In this document: positions 1 through 6,132 of the stretch, one piece after another
How the letters are laid out: every line of letters starts with the position of its first letter
Position numbering within the stretch: position 1 is the stretch's first letter
NCBI GenBank assembly: GCA_011050175.1
Contig: DRGF01000114.1
Location: 1-8,071, forward strand
Direction: 5' to 3'
DNA from: Thermococcus sp.
GTDB lineage: Archaea > Methanobacteriota_B > Thermococci > Thermococcales > Thermococcaceae
DNA: 8,071 bases
Notes under the pieces: model-generated
Databases searched by the model: none
What the model saw: the letters and a program-made list of their open reading frames with translations, nothing else
What the model was told of the DNA's origin: nothing
Made by a program: the position numbers and the translations under genes

Positions 1-216
1 CACCTCATCGAAGCGGACGTAGCGGCCGTTGCGGGAGACGTTGACGTCGGCTAAATCGTCCTCCTCCGCGAAGACCTCGTTTTTGAGAATCGGATATCTC
101 TCTTTGAGGATATCGATGAGTTCCTTGACCGTTATTCCCTCAGGAACCTCAAGCTCCTCCTCGCCCTTCCCGACGAGGGAGCGGTAACGGGCAAAATATC
201 TTACCTTGATCCTCAT
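1..216 (-). CDS. MoaD/ThiS-like ubiquitin-fold sulfur-carrier protein (3' end outside window)
   Basis: The 72 visible residues begin MRIKVRYFARYRSLVG and continue with an LEVPEGITVKELIDIL segment. The pattern is an opening beta strand, an R-rich turn, then a 'P.G.TV..L...L' helix and a VNV...G strand, as in MoaD/ThiS beta-grasp proteins. These are normally 80-95 residues and end in a C-terminal Gly-Gly that is adenylated and carries sulfur for molybdopterin or tungstopterin, or in archaea for tRNA thiolation or protein conjugation (SAMP-like). That end lies beyond base 1, so the diagnostic GG cannot be checked and the specific pathway stays open. The start ATG at 216-214 is chosen because GGTGG (226-222) lies 5 bases upstream and an in-frame stop (TGA, 219-217) directly precedes it. 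A TATA-like TTTTTAA lies at 253-247, so the gene is probably transcribed separately from carS. Confidence 0.82.
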   Translation of the reverse strand, partial: MRIKVRYFARYRSLVGKGEEELEVPEGITVKELIDILKERYPILKNEVFAEEDDLADVNVSRNGRYVRFDEV

Positions 217-219
217 TCA

Positions 220-226
220 CACCACC
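220..226 (-). promoter_or_regulatory. Ribosome-binding site of the MoaD-like gene
   Basis: GGTGGTG on the minus strand, ending 3 bases before the ATG at 216. It matches the archaeal anti-Shine-Dalgarno and, with the stop codon abutting the ATG, fixes this start. Confidence 0.6.
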
Positions 227-246
227 AGGAAAAGTTGGGGAGAGAG

Positions 247-254
247 TTAAAAAG
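247..254 (-). promoter_or_regulatory. TATA-like element upstream of the MoaD-like gene
   Basis: Minus-strand CTTTTTAA about 31-38 bases upstream of the ATG at 216, which would give a leader of roughly 6-10 bases. The same T5 run lies 19-26 bases past the carS stop and could also act as a weak archaeal oligo-T termination signal for carS. Both readings are inferred from spacing only. Confidence 0.4.
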
Positions 255-272
255 GGTTGCTGGACGGTTTTG

Positions 273-788
273 CTACCAGGGCACGCTCTTCCAGCCCATT
301 TTGTAGGCAAAGTAGTTGGCCCCCCAGTGGATGAAAGGCGAGACTATCAGGAGAAAGATTATCTGGCCGGAATCGAGGGTTTTAACCGGGTATGCAAGGG
401 CCAGAGCAGATATGAGGAATCCAAGCTGGTCGAGACCCACGGCAGGGGCGCCGCGGGGCAGATTCACGCGCCTTTTGATGAAGCTCCCCACAAGGTCACC
501 GAGCAGAGCACCGAACGAGAGCAGAAAAGCGAGCACGATGGCGGTTTTAAGGGAGCCGTAGAAGTCGGGCGTGATGAAGTACTGGGGAACACCAACTGCC
601 GTTCCGAGGGAAACTCCCCCGATTAAGCCGCGCCAGGTCTTTCCATCTCCGAGCACCCTCCGGCCGTCCTTCCAGAGCCTGCCGCCGTCTATGGGGCGTC
701 CTCCTCCGACGAGCACAGGGGAGGCGTTGGCAACGTATGCGGGCAGTATGTACCAGAAGGCCCAGAGGAGGGATGAGATGAACTCCAT
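273..788 (-). CDS. carS: CDP-archaeol synthase (CTP:2,3-di-O-geranylgeranyl-sn-glycerol-1-phosphate cytidylyltransferase)
   Basis: This is the membrane enzyme that activates unsaturated archaetidic acid with CTP to give CDP-archaeol and pyrophosphate, the step that commits archaeal ether lipids to polar head-group attachment. The 171-aa length is normal for the CarS (former DUF46) family. Visible family motifs are PAYVANASPVL (16-26), GDGKTWRG (47-54), GDLVGSFIKRR (97-107, with D98) and GLDQLGF (118-124, with D120). The polar motifs lie between about five hydrophobic stretches (roughly 3-22, 55-70, 80-100, 120-135, 141-158), in keeping with a multi-pass protein whose cytidylyltransferase site faces the cytoplasm. 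The start at 788 is supported by GGGTGG four bases upstream and a TATA element. No truncation or missing motif is seen. Its closeness to the transporter cassette may be chance, because it has its own promoter. Confidence 0.96.
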   Translation of the reverse strand: MEFISSLLWAFWYILPAYVANASPVLVGGGRPIDGGRLWKDGRRVLGDGKTWRGLIGGVSLGTAVGVPQYFITPDFYGSLKTAIVLAFLLSFGALLGDLVGSFIKRRVNLPRGAPAVGLDQLGFLISALALAYPVKTLDSGQIIFLLIVSPFIHWGANYFAYKMGWKSVPW

Positions 789-792
789 TATT

Positions 793-798
793 CCACCC
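793..798 (-). promoter_or_regulatory. Ribosome-binding site of carS
   Basis: GGGTGG on the minus strand, 4 bases upstream of the carS ATG at 788. Confidence 0.55.
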
Positions 799-817
799 GT
801 CTGGAGTACCGGCCCTC

Positions 818-827
818 GGTTTTAAAG
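818..827 (-). promoter_or_regulatory. TATA element of carS, abutting the regulator stop codon
   Basis: Minus-strand CTTTAAAACC immediately after the regulator's TAG stop (830-828). About 25 bases downstream puts the transcription start near 797, giving a very short leader that begins at about the ribosome-binding site. This argues that carS is independently transcribed although only 39 bases separate it from the regulator. Confidence 0.6.
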
Positions 828-1349
828 CTACCGCTCTTCATTGGACTCGAGGCAGTTTAGAAGCATCTCAAGAAGCTCCTCATTCTCATGTTCGATTAAG
901 AACTTAATGATTCTCCCCGCGAGTTCGTTTCTTCTCAGAGCGAACTCGAGGCGTTCACGCAGTGCCTCGGCCTCCTCGCCCTCCTCACCCTCAAGTTCCC
1001 GCAGGGCCCTCTCAAGGTTTATCCTCGTCTGCTGGATATCCTCCATCATTTTCTCGTAGTAAGCCGCCTGGCGCCAGTCCTTCATGAGCTTTGTGGCCTT
1101 GTAGTAGGCTTTTCTGTCGCCGGGCTTTTTTATCCTCATAACTAAGCCTATGCGCTCCATGAGCTTGAGGGCGGTGCTCACGTGGGAGAGAGAGTATCCC
1201 GTGGCCTCGGCAATTTCACCTAGGCTCATCGGCTCGCGCGCAAGGAAGAGAACCCCGTAAATATACCCGTAAAGCTCGTTGAAGCCAAAGCGTCTCGCGG
1301 CGTTTGCAAAGTGTTCTACAATTATCCGACGGGCTTCCCCGATCCCCAT
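828..1349 (-). CDS. GbsR/MarR-like winged-helix transcriptional regulator
   Basis: Predicted cytoplasmic DNA-binding regulator of 173 aa. After an N-terminal helix (1-30), a helix-turn-helix is seen at about 41-70 (MSLGEIAEATGYSLSHVSTA then LKLMERIGLV) and a basic wing at about 71-86 (MRIKKPGDRKAYYKAT). A long charged helical region (about 93-145, E/R-rich, coiled-coil-like) probably forms the dimer interface. This matches the COG1510/GbsR family within the MarR/ArsR fold. The reading frame stays open back to 1541, but the ATG at 1349 is preferred: GAGGTG (1361-1356) sits 6 bases upstream, family similarity starts here, and the longer form would overlap the divergent gene and its promoter. 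It is transcribed away from the RND transporter gene and shares its control region, so local regulation of that operon, and perhaps of itself, is likely. The effector is unknown; a ligand related to the pump's substrate is only a guess. Confidence 0.88.
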   Translation of the reverse strand: MGIGEARRIIVEHFANAARRFGFNELYGYIYGVLFLAREPMSLGEIAEATGYSLSHVSTALKLMERIGLVMRIKKPGDRKAYYKATKLMKDWRQAAYYEKMMEDIQQTRINLERALRELEGEEGEEAEALRERLEFALRRNELAGRIIKFLIEHENEELLEMLLNCLESNEER

Positions 1350-1355
1350 ACCCAG

Positions 1356-1361
1356 CACCTC
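1356..1361 (-). promoter_or_regulatory. Ribosome-binding site that decides the regulator start
   Basis: GAGGTG on the minus strand, 6 bases upstream of the ATG at 1349. No comparable site precedes the far upstream ATG at 1541. Confidence 0.7.
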
Positions 1362-1391
1362 GATTCCAGCAATAACGACAGCTCCGGGAAA

Positions 1392-1400
1392 GGTTTTTAA
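1392..1400 (-). promoter_or_regulatory. Alternative TATA-like element for the regulator
   Basis: Minus-strand TTAAAAACC. A start near 1370 would give a leader of about 20 bases that contains the GAGGTG site. It competes with the AT-rich core at 1406-1417 as the true regulator promoter; the sequence alone does not decide. Confidence 0.35.
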
Positions 1401-1405
1401 GACCA

Positions 1406-1417
1406 AAATATTTAAAA
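1406..1417. promoter_or_regulatory. AT-rich core of the divergent promoters (TATA in one or both directions)
   Basis: Reads AAATATTTAAAA on the plus strand. On the plus strand ATTTAAAA would place the transporter's transcription start near 1437-1440, about 13-16 bases before its ATG. On the minus strand TTTTAAATA is preceded by CCGAAAG, a good BRE-like sequence, which would give a start near 1387 for the regulator. One core may therefore serve both directions. Confidence 0.55.
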
Positions 1418-1440
1418 CTTTCGGAAACTTTCGAAAGTTT
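1415..1440. promoter_or_regulatory. Candidate operator: perfect 16-bp palindrome plus a direct half-site
   Basis: AAACTTTCGAAAGTTT at 1425-1440 is a perfect inverted repeat. The half-site AAACTTTCG occurs again in direct orientation at 1415-1423, so there are three half-sites (1415-1423 plus, 1425-1433 plus, 1432-1440 minus). The two direct copies are 10 bp apart, about one helical turn. The array lies between the presumed TATA core and the transporter's start codon, covering the expected transcription start, where a bound dimer would block transcription. On the other strand it covers the BRE-like sequence of the regulator. Assignment to the adjacent regulator is inference from position and symmetry. 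Confidence 0.6.
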
Positions 1441-1452
1441 GGGGGTAAGCTC

Positions 1453-3720
1453 ATGGACGTTCTCAGAGGGACGGCGAGGGTCATAGTCAGGTACAGGGTT
1501 GCTTTCGCGTTGATAGCACTGTTTCTGCTAGTTGTCTCCATCTACGGAATGAGCCAGCTCCGCTTTGAGAGCGACCTCAGCTCAATGCTCCCGGAGGACA
1601 ATCCCGCCATAGATGACTACACTGCCCTCCAGAACGAGTTCCAGAGCGGCGACAGCACAATAATCGTCGTAAAGATAGACTCAATCGAGCCGGGCGGAGT
1701 TTACGACGTCCGCGACCCGGAAGTAATAGAGGCAATTTACGAACTGGAGCAGAGACTCAGGGAACGGGAGTACGTAACGAACACGATCAGCATAGCCGAC
1801 GTGTACGTGCAGATCCTCGGCAGGCTGCCCCAGACTGAAGAAGAGGCCAGGTTCGTCCTCGACATGCTCCCCCAAGAGCAGAGACGCTCCATGGTCAGCG
1901 GTGACTACACGATGACGATGATAATCGTCACGATAAGCAGGGAGAAAAAAACCGAGACGCTTGTAAAGGTGTATGAGGCAATTCAGGAAGATATCGAGAG
2001 CGTCAAGTTCCCGAAGAACGTCGAGGTAATCCAGACAGGCAACATAGGCATATCCTACCGCATCATCCAGCTTCTCCAGAGCGACCTCAACAGGACGATG
2101 GTCATAGCCATTATCCTCGTTATTGTGCTCCTCCTCTACTTCTACCGCTCCCCGGTGAAGGCGGCCATCCCCCTCATTCCCCTCGTCTTTGGTGTGGTCA
2201 TGACGCTCGGCTTCATGGGGCTGGCCGGCATACCCCTCGACATGGCCACGACCACTGTAGGTGCAATGCTCATAGGAATGGGAATAGACTACGGAATCCA
2301 CGTTACAAACCGCTACTACGAGGAGAGACGCGCCGGCAGGGACATCGAGGAAGCCGCGGCAGAGGCGGTCGCCGAGACCGGAAAGGCACTCCTCGGCGCG
2401 GCGCTCACAACGATAGCGGGCTTTGCCGCCATGTACCTCTCGACCCTTCCAATGCTCCACAACCTTGCAACCACCCTCATCCTCGGCCTGGGCCTGGCTG
2501 CCCTCAACGCGGTCGTGATAACCCCCGCCGTCATAATCATTGAGGAAGACGTCATGAAGAAGCTCAGGGGACACTACGAGGTTCCAAAAATACGCTCCCA
2601 TTCGGGCCTTGTTGGAAAAGCCTTCAGCTCCCTGGGCGAGGCCGTGAGGAAGAAACCTTCAGCCTTTCTCGGGGCGGTTTTTCTGGCCACCCTTGTCTTT
2701 GCCTACGGTGTGACGCAGGTAACAACGGAGGTAAGGCTGGAAAAGCTCGTTCCCCAGGGAATACCTGAGATAGAGGCAATGATGGACGTGAGAACGGAGT
2801 TCGGAGGGCAGGACGAGCTGTACGTGCTGGTGGAGGCGGATGACGTCAGGAACCCTGCCATAGTGAGGGCCATCTACCGCTTCGAGAACCAGGTGAAGGC
2901 AGACTCCTACTACAACGGCGTTTTCAGCTCTGAGAGCCTGGCCGATGTCGTCTACAGGAAGTACGGTTACATCCCGAACGACTATGAAAAGATAAAGGCC
3001 GCGCTGGCCGAAGCGCAGGGAGCGGCCCCGGTCTCGCCGGACTACTCAATGACACTCATCAAGTTCACAGGGGCCTTCGGCGGCGCGAGCATGGACGACT
3101 TCAGGAGGATAATGCGCTATTTCGAGGAAGAGGTCGCGCTGGCCCAGAGCACGGAGTTTCCGCCGGGGACAAGGCTGGCCCTGACGGGCGACACGTACCT
3201 GAACTACGTCCTCGACCAGCTCACGAACACGGAAATAAACCGCATTACCACGTACGGAACGGTCTTCGTTGTCCTCATCGTCATGCTCCTCTTCAAGCGG
3301 CCAAAGGTAGCCCTGGCAATGATAACACCGATGTTCCTCGGTGCCCTCTGGACGGTGGGCTTCATGGGGCTCGCGGGTATTCCGTTCACCCAGACCCTAG
3401 CGGGGGTCATATCTATGATAGTCGGTCTGGGCGTTGATTACGGTATGCACCTTACCCACCGCTTCATTGAGGAGATGGAGGAAGGGAACCCGCGTCCGGT
3501 CGTCACTTCAATCAGGAGCGTTGGACCGGGCATTTTGGCGGGCGCACTGACGACCGCGGGAGGCTTTCTGGCACTCCTCGCCGGGGAGCTCCCGCCCATA
3601 CACGACTTCGGGGTAACGCTTGCCTTTGGAATATTCGCATCCATGATGACCGCTTACCTGGTCACGCCCTCACTGCTACAGGTTTTCTATGGAAAGAACA
3701 TAGGAGGTGACAGAAAATGA
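1453..3720 (+). CDS. RND superfamily exporter, MMPL/HAE3 type (archaeal hydrophobe/amphiphile efflux-3)
   Basis: This 755-aa cytoplasmic-membrane transporter probably exports a hydrophobic or amphiphilic compound using the proton gradient. The layout is classical RND: TM1 at about 15-33, a large outer loop (34-214), TM2-6 (about 215-363), TM7 (403-421), a second loop (422-599), and TM8-12 (about 600-745). The halves are clear repeats: GFMGLAGIP at 253-261 and 636-644, GIDYGIHVTNR at 277-287 against GVDYGMHLTHR at 660-670, and GAALTT..GF against GALTT.GGF. D279 and D662 in TM4 and TM10 are the expected proton-relay acids. There is no cysteine. The frame is open from 1279, but ATG 1453 is chosen because similarity starts there, GGGGGT lies just upstream, and earlier starts would run through the promoter. 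It shares ATGA with the next gene. Lipid-related MMPL or HpnN-like roles are family analogies, not shown here. Confidence 0.93.
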   Translation: MDVLRGTARVIVRYRVAFALIALFLLVVSIYGMSQLRFESDLSSMLPEDNPAIDDYTALQNEFQSGDSTIIVVKIDSIEPGGVYDVRDPEVIEAIYELEQRLREREYVTNTISIADVYVQILGRLPQTEEEARFVLDMLPQEQRRSMVSGDYTMTMIIVTISREKKTETLVKVYEAIQEDIESVKFPKNVEVIQTGNIGISYRIIQLLQSDLNRTMVIAIILVIVLLLYFYRSPVKAAIPLIPLVFGVVMTLGFMGLAGIPLDMATTTVGAMLIGMGIDYGIHVTNRYYEERRAGRDIEEAAAEAVAETGKALLGAALTTIAGFAAMYLSTLPMLHNLATTLILGLGLAALNAVVITPAVIIIEEDVMKKLRGHYEVPKIRSHSGLVGKAFSSLGEAVRKKPSAFLGAVFLATLVFAYGVTQVTTEVRLEKLVPQGIPEIEAMMDVRTEFGGQDELYVLVEADDVRNPAIVRAIYRFENQVKADSYYNGVFSSESLADVVYRKYGYIPNDYEKIKAALAEAQGAAPVSPDYSMTLIKFTGAFGGASMDDFRRIMRYFEEEVALAQSTEFPPGTRLALTGDTYLNYVLDQLTNTEINRITTYGTVFVVLIVMLLFKRPKVALAMITPMFLGALWTVGFMGLAGIPFTQTLAGVISMIVGLGVDYGMHLTHRFIEEMEEGNPRPVVTSIRSVGPGILAGALTTAGGFLALLAGELPPIHDFGVTLAFGIFASMMTAYLVTPSLLQVFYGKNIGGDRK
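3702..3710 (+). promoter_or_regulatory. Near-consensus Shine-Dalgarno of the Ig-like domain protein, inside the transporter gene
   Basis: AGGAGGTGA, complementary to the archaeal 16S rRNA 3' end, lies 6 bases before the ATG at 3717 and within the last codons of the transporter. It is clearly stronger than the transporter's own GGGGGT, suggesting efficient re-initiation and possibly more product from the second gene. Confidence 0.8.
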
Positions 3721-6074
3721 AAAAGACCGCACTGGTGGTTATTTTAATGCTCATCCTCCCCCTGGGCGGAGAGCTTGTCTCTGCAACGTACGAGGCGCTG
3801 CTCTTTGACGGGTACATGGACAAGGAGGAATCTATCCTTGTCGGCCCCCTCGTGATAACCCTCATTGACACGACGGTTAACTACACCACTGGAGACGAAT
3901 ACGCGCTGTTCATAATAACAAAGGACGGCCAGCTGATTGGCGGGGAGTACGTCACAATATACGTCCCCAATCCAGATAAGATAAAACGCCTTATGGCCAA
4001 CCCAGAGTTCCTGGCGGCCATGGCCGAAACCCAGGGCTATAGCCTTGAAGAGTGCATGAAATACGCGAACAACGTCACGAAGTTCAACACCTGCATGCTG
4101 ACCAACGCCTACGGTTTCTACCAGTGGATCAACCACGCCCCACCGGAGGAGATAGGGGCAGCTGTTATGGAGACAATAGAGGAACACCCAGAGCTTGGAA
4201 TAACGAAGGAGGACATTACCGAGCCGATAACGTACCCCGAAACGATGTCTATCAAAGAGGGAGATACCGTGGAGTTCATGGTGGACAACAGGACTGTGAT
4301 TCTGAGCGTTCCTGAAATCCATCCAAACGTCGCCAGGGTGATCGTGAACGGACCTCCACAGTGGGAAGCGGCCACCGCCCCGGGAAACATCGTCTCAACG
4401 GTCAGGGTTACTGAGTACGTGTATCCCGGGGACACGGCGACCGTAGAGGTAACGCTGAAGAACGAAGGTGCCACGAAGGCGAGGTACGTTAACGTCTTTG
4501 TATCCCCCGAGCCGATAGCATTCAACAGCACTGCCTCCCTCGCCAGCGGCCTCTCCGCAGTTCTCTCCCAGGAGGTCTTCTATCCAAAGTGGAGCTCGGT
4601 CCAGTACGTGGAGTATATCGAACCCAAGAAGAGCACCACGCTGACGTTCAAGATCAAAATAAACCCCAACGCTGACGTTGGGATATACCCGGTATACGTG
4701 GGCATCGTGTACTTCACGGGCGTTGGGGAGAACATGCGCATGGTTCAGTCGTACAACGTGGTCGCACTGAGGATATATCAGAAGCGCAGTGCGTTCGTTG
4801 AGATAACCAATGTCGAGACGGAACCCATGGAGATAAGCCCGGGGGACACGTTCACCGTACGCTTTACCCTGGAGAACCCCGGAGCCGAGCCGGTTAAAGC
4901 CATCAGGTTGAAGATAAGCTCCTACAAGGTGCCGGTTCAGGGAGAGATAGAGAACGTTGACCTCTCGGCGCTCTCACAGCTTCCTGTCCAGGGAAGCGAG
5001 CAGCTCAGCGGCAACCTTCAAGATGCGCTCAATCAGATAATGGAAAGGCTCGCCAGCCAGAACATAGAGGCATTCCTGCCGGTCGGGGAAGACAACGTGA
5101 AATACGTGGCCGAACTTCAGCCAGGAAGCAGAACGACCCTGGAGTTCAGAATCAAAGCAAACGACAGGCTGGAGAACGGCATATATCCCCTCAGAATAGA
5201 GCTAAAATACGTGACCGAGCCGAACGATAAGGAGATAACCAACGAGAGGCTCGTTGGAATTGAGATAACTGGAAAGGCAAAGCTGATACTCTCAAAGGCA
5301 TCAACTTCCCCGAGCAAGGTTCTCCCCGGCGCCGACAACGTAGAGGTGAGCTTCAAGATCGACAACGTTGGCACAGGAACGGCCAGGACTGTAATAGTCA
5401 GGCCCCTGCCTGAGTGGCCCTTCACACTCAGCGAAAGCGGCGACCAGATGCTCGGCCTCGGAAGCCTCGGAAAAGGCGATTCCGCCCAGGGCTCGTTCAG
5501 GGTGAACGTCGCGGACAACGCGAGTTCTGGAACCTATGAGATACCTCTGCTCGTGACGTACACCAACGATCTCGGGATGGAGAAGAACCTCACCCTCACT
5601 GTCCCGGTCATAATCGGTGCGAAGCCCAACATAGAGGTTGTAGATGTGCGCTTCGACCCAGAACCCCTCCAGGGAGAGACCGTCAACGTCTACGTCAAGC
5701 TGAAGAACACCGGCGGTGAGAAGGCCACGAGCGTCCTCATAGAGGGTGTAGTGAAGGCAGACCAGCCCTTCAGCCTGGACAAGAGAACAGATTACATCGG
5801 AGACCTTGCCCCTGGGGCGGTCGGGGAAGGCGTGATAGTCCTCAAGGTGGACCAGAACGCGATACCCAAAGATTACAGCATAGGGCTGAGGATAAGGGCA
5901 GTCGGTGACCCCAACCAGGGGGACGACAACGTCTACGTCTTCGAGAGAACCGCCGTCATTACCGTGAAGGAGAACACGAAGACCGAAGGGAACCTAAGAA
6001 AACTGGCAATCGCGATTGGAATCCTGGTGGTTGTTGTGGTAGTCTACACGTACATGAGGGGCCGGAAAGAGTGA
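3717..6074 (+). CDS. Secreted, C-terminally anchored protein with tandem NEW3/CARDB Ig-like domains (COG1361-type, S-layer-like)
   Basis: A 785-aa exocytoplasmic protein held in the membrane. Residues 1-23 form a signal peptide (MKK, hydrophobic core, VSA|T cleavage site). The N-terminal beta domain (24-85 and about 170-215) is interrupted by a helical insertion (86-168) holding the only two cysteines, C113 and C126. Four Ig-like repeats follow, at about 224-350, 358-515, 521-633 and 636-752. Each has a 'PGDT..V.VTLKNEGA'-type strand pattern (for example PGDTFTVRFTLENPGAEP, GETVNVYVKLKNTGGE). The protein ends in a V-rich TM (763-779) and a basic tail RGRKE. Six N-glycosylation sequons are visible (NYT, NVT, NRT, NST, NAS, NLT). 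Four-base overlap and a strong internal ribosome-binding site imply coupled synthesis with the RND pump, so it may be a pump partner or adaptor on the outer face. An independent S-layer or adhesion role is the alternative. No enzyme motif is seen. Confidence 0.88.
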   Translation: MKKTALVVILMLILPLGGELVSATYEALLFDGYMDKEESILVGPLVITLIDTTVNYTTGDEYALFIITKDGQLIGGEYVTIYVPNPDKIKRLMANPEFLAAMAETQGYSLEECMKYANNVTKFNTCMLTNAYGFYQWINHAPPEEIGAAVMETIEEHPELGITKEDITEPITYPETMSIKEGDTVEFMVDNRTVILSVPEIHPNVARVIVNGPPQWEAATAPGNIVSTVRVTEYVYPGDTATVEVTLKNEGATKARYVNVFVSPEPIAFNSTASLASGLSAVLSQEVFYPKWSSVQYVEYIEPKKSTTLTFKIKINPNADVGIYPVYVGIVYFTGVGENMRMVQSYNVVALRIYQKRSAFVEITNVETEPMEISPGDTFTVRFTLENPGAEPVKAIRLKISSYKVPVQGEIENVDLSALSQLPVQGSEQLSGNLQDALNQIMERLASQNIEAFLPVGEDNVKYVAELQPGSRTTLEFRIKANDRLENGIYPLRIELKYVTEPNDKEITNERLVGIEITGKAKLILSKASTSPSKVLPGADNVEVSFKIDNVGTGTARTVIVRPLPEWPFTLSESGDQMLGLGSLGKGDSAQGSFRVNVADNASSGTYEIPLLVTYTNDLGMEKNLTLTVPVIIGAKPNIEVVDVRFDPEPLQGETVNVYVKLKNTGGEKATSVLIEGVVKADQPFSLDKRTDYIGDLAPGAVGEGVIVLKVDQNAIPKDYSIGLRIRAVGDPNQGDDNVYVFERTAVITVKENTKTEGNLRKLAIAIGILVVVVVVYTYMRGRKE

Positions 6075-6080
6075 GCGGGA

Positions 6081-6090
6081 AACCTTTAAA
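6081..6090 (+). promoter_or_regulatory. TATA element of the LEA14-like gene
   Basis: AACCTTTAAA preceded by GCGGGA (a BRE-like GGGAAA context), just after the preceding stop. The expected start is near 6112, leaving a leader of about 20 bases. The gene can therefore be transcribed separately even if read-through from the transporter operon also occurs. Confidence 0.6.
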
Positions 6091-6122
6091 CGACGAAAAA
6101 AGAAAATAATACAAAGACCACA

Positions 6123-6128
6123 GGGTGA
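6123..6128 (+). promoter_or_regulatory. Ribosome-binding site of the LEA14-like gene
   Basis: GGGTGA, 4 bases before the ATG at 6133. Confidence 0.6.
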
Positions 6129-6132
6129 GAAA

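Noticed and set aside
270..626. Plus-strand open frame of 118 codons opposite carS
   Set aside because: carS on the other strand has all its family motifs; this frame reads as low-complexity charged sequence and lacks start signals.
1425..1440. Palindrome as a transcription terminator hairpin or RNA structure
   Set aside because: The perfect 16-bp repeat has no loop bases, no T-run follows on either strand, and it lies upstream of both start codons, so a protein-binding DNA site is the better reading.
1681..2601. Long minus-strand open frame (306 codons) opposite the RND transporter
   Set aside because: Its composition (H, Y, D, E and V rich, without any recognisable motif) is what the complement of a charged, GC-rich archaeal gene gives. 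It has no ribosome-binding site, and the plus-strand frame is an unmistakable RND transporter.
2205..3420. Repeated GFMGLAGIP-encoding segments as a DNA repeat or recombination scar
   Set aside because: They are the equivalent positions of the two ancient halves of every RND transporter; the nucleotide similarity reflects conserved protein motifs.
3744..4322. Minus-strand open frame of 192 codons inside the Ig-domain gene
   Set aside because: It lies fully within a well-supported plus-strand gene, has no ribosome-binding site and no family resemblance; it is a frame shadow.
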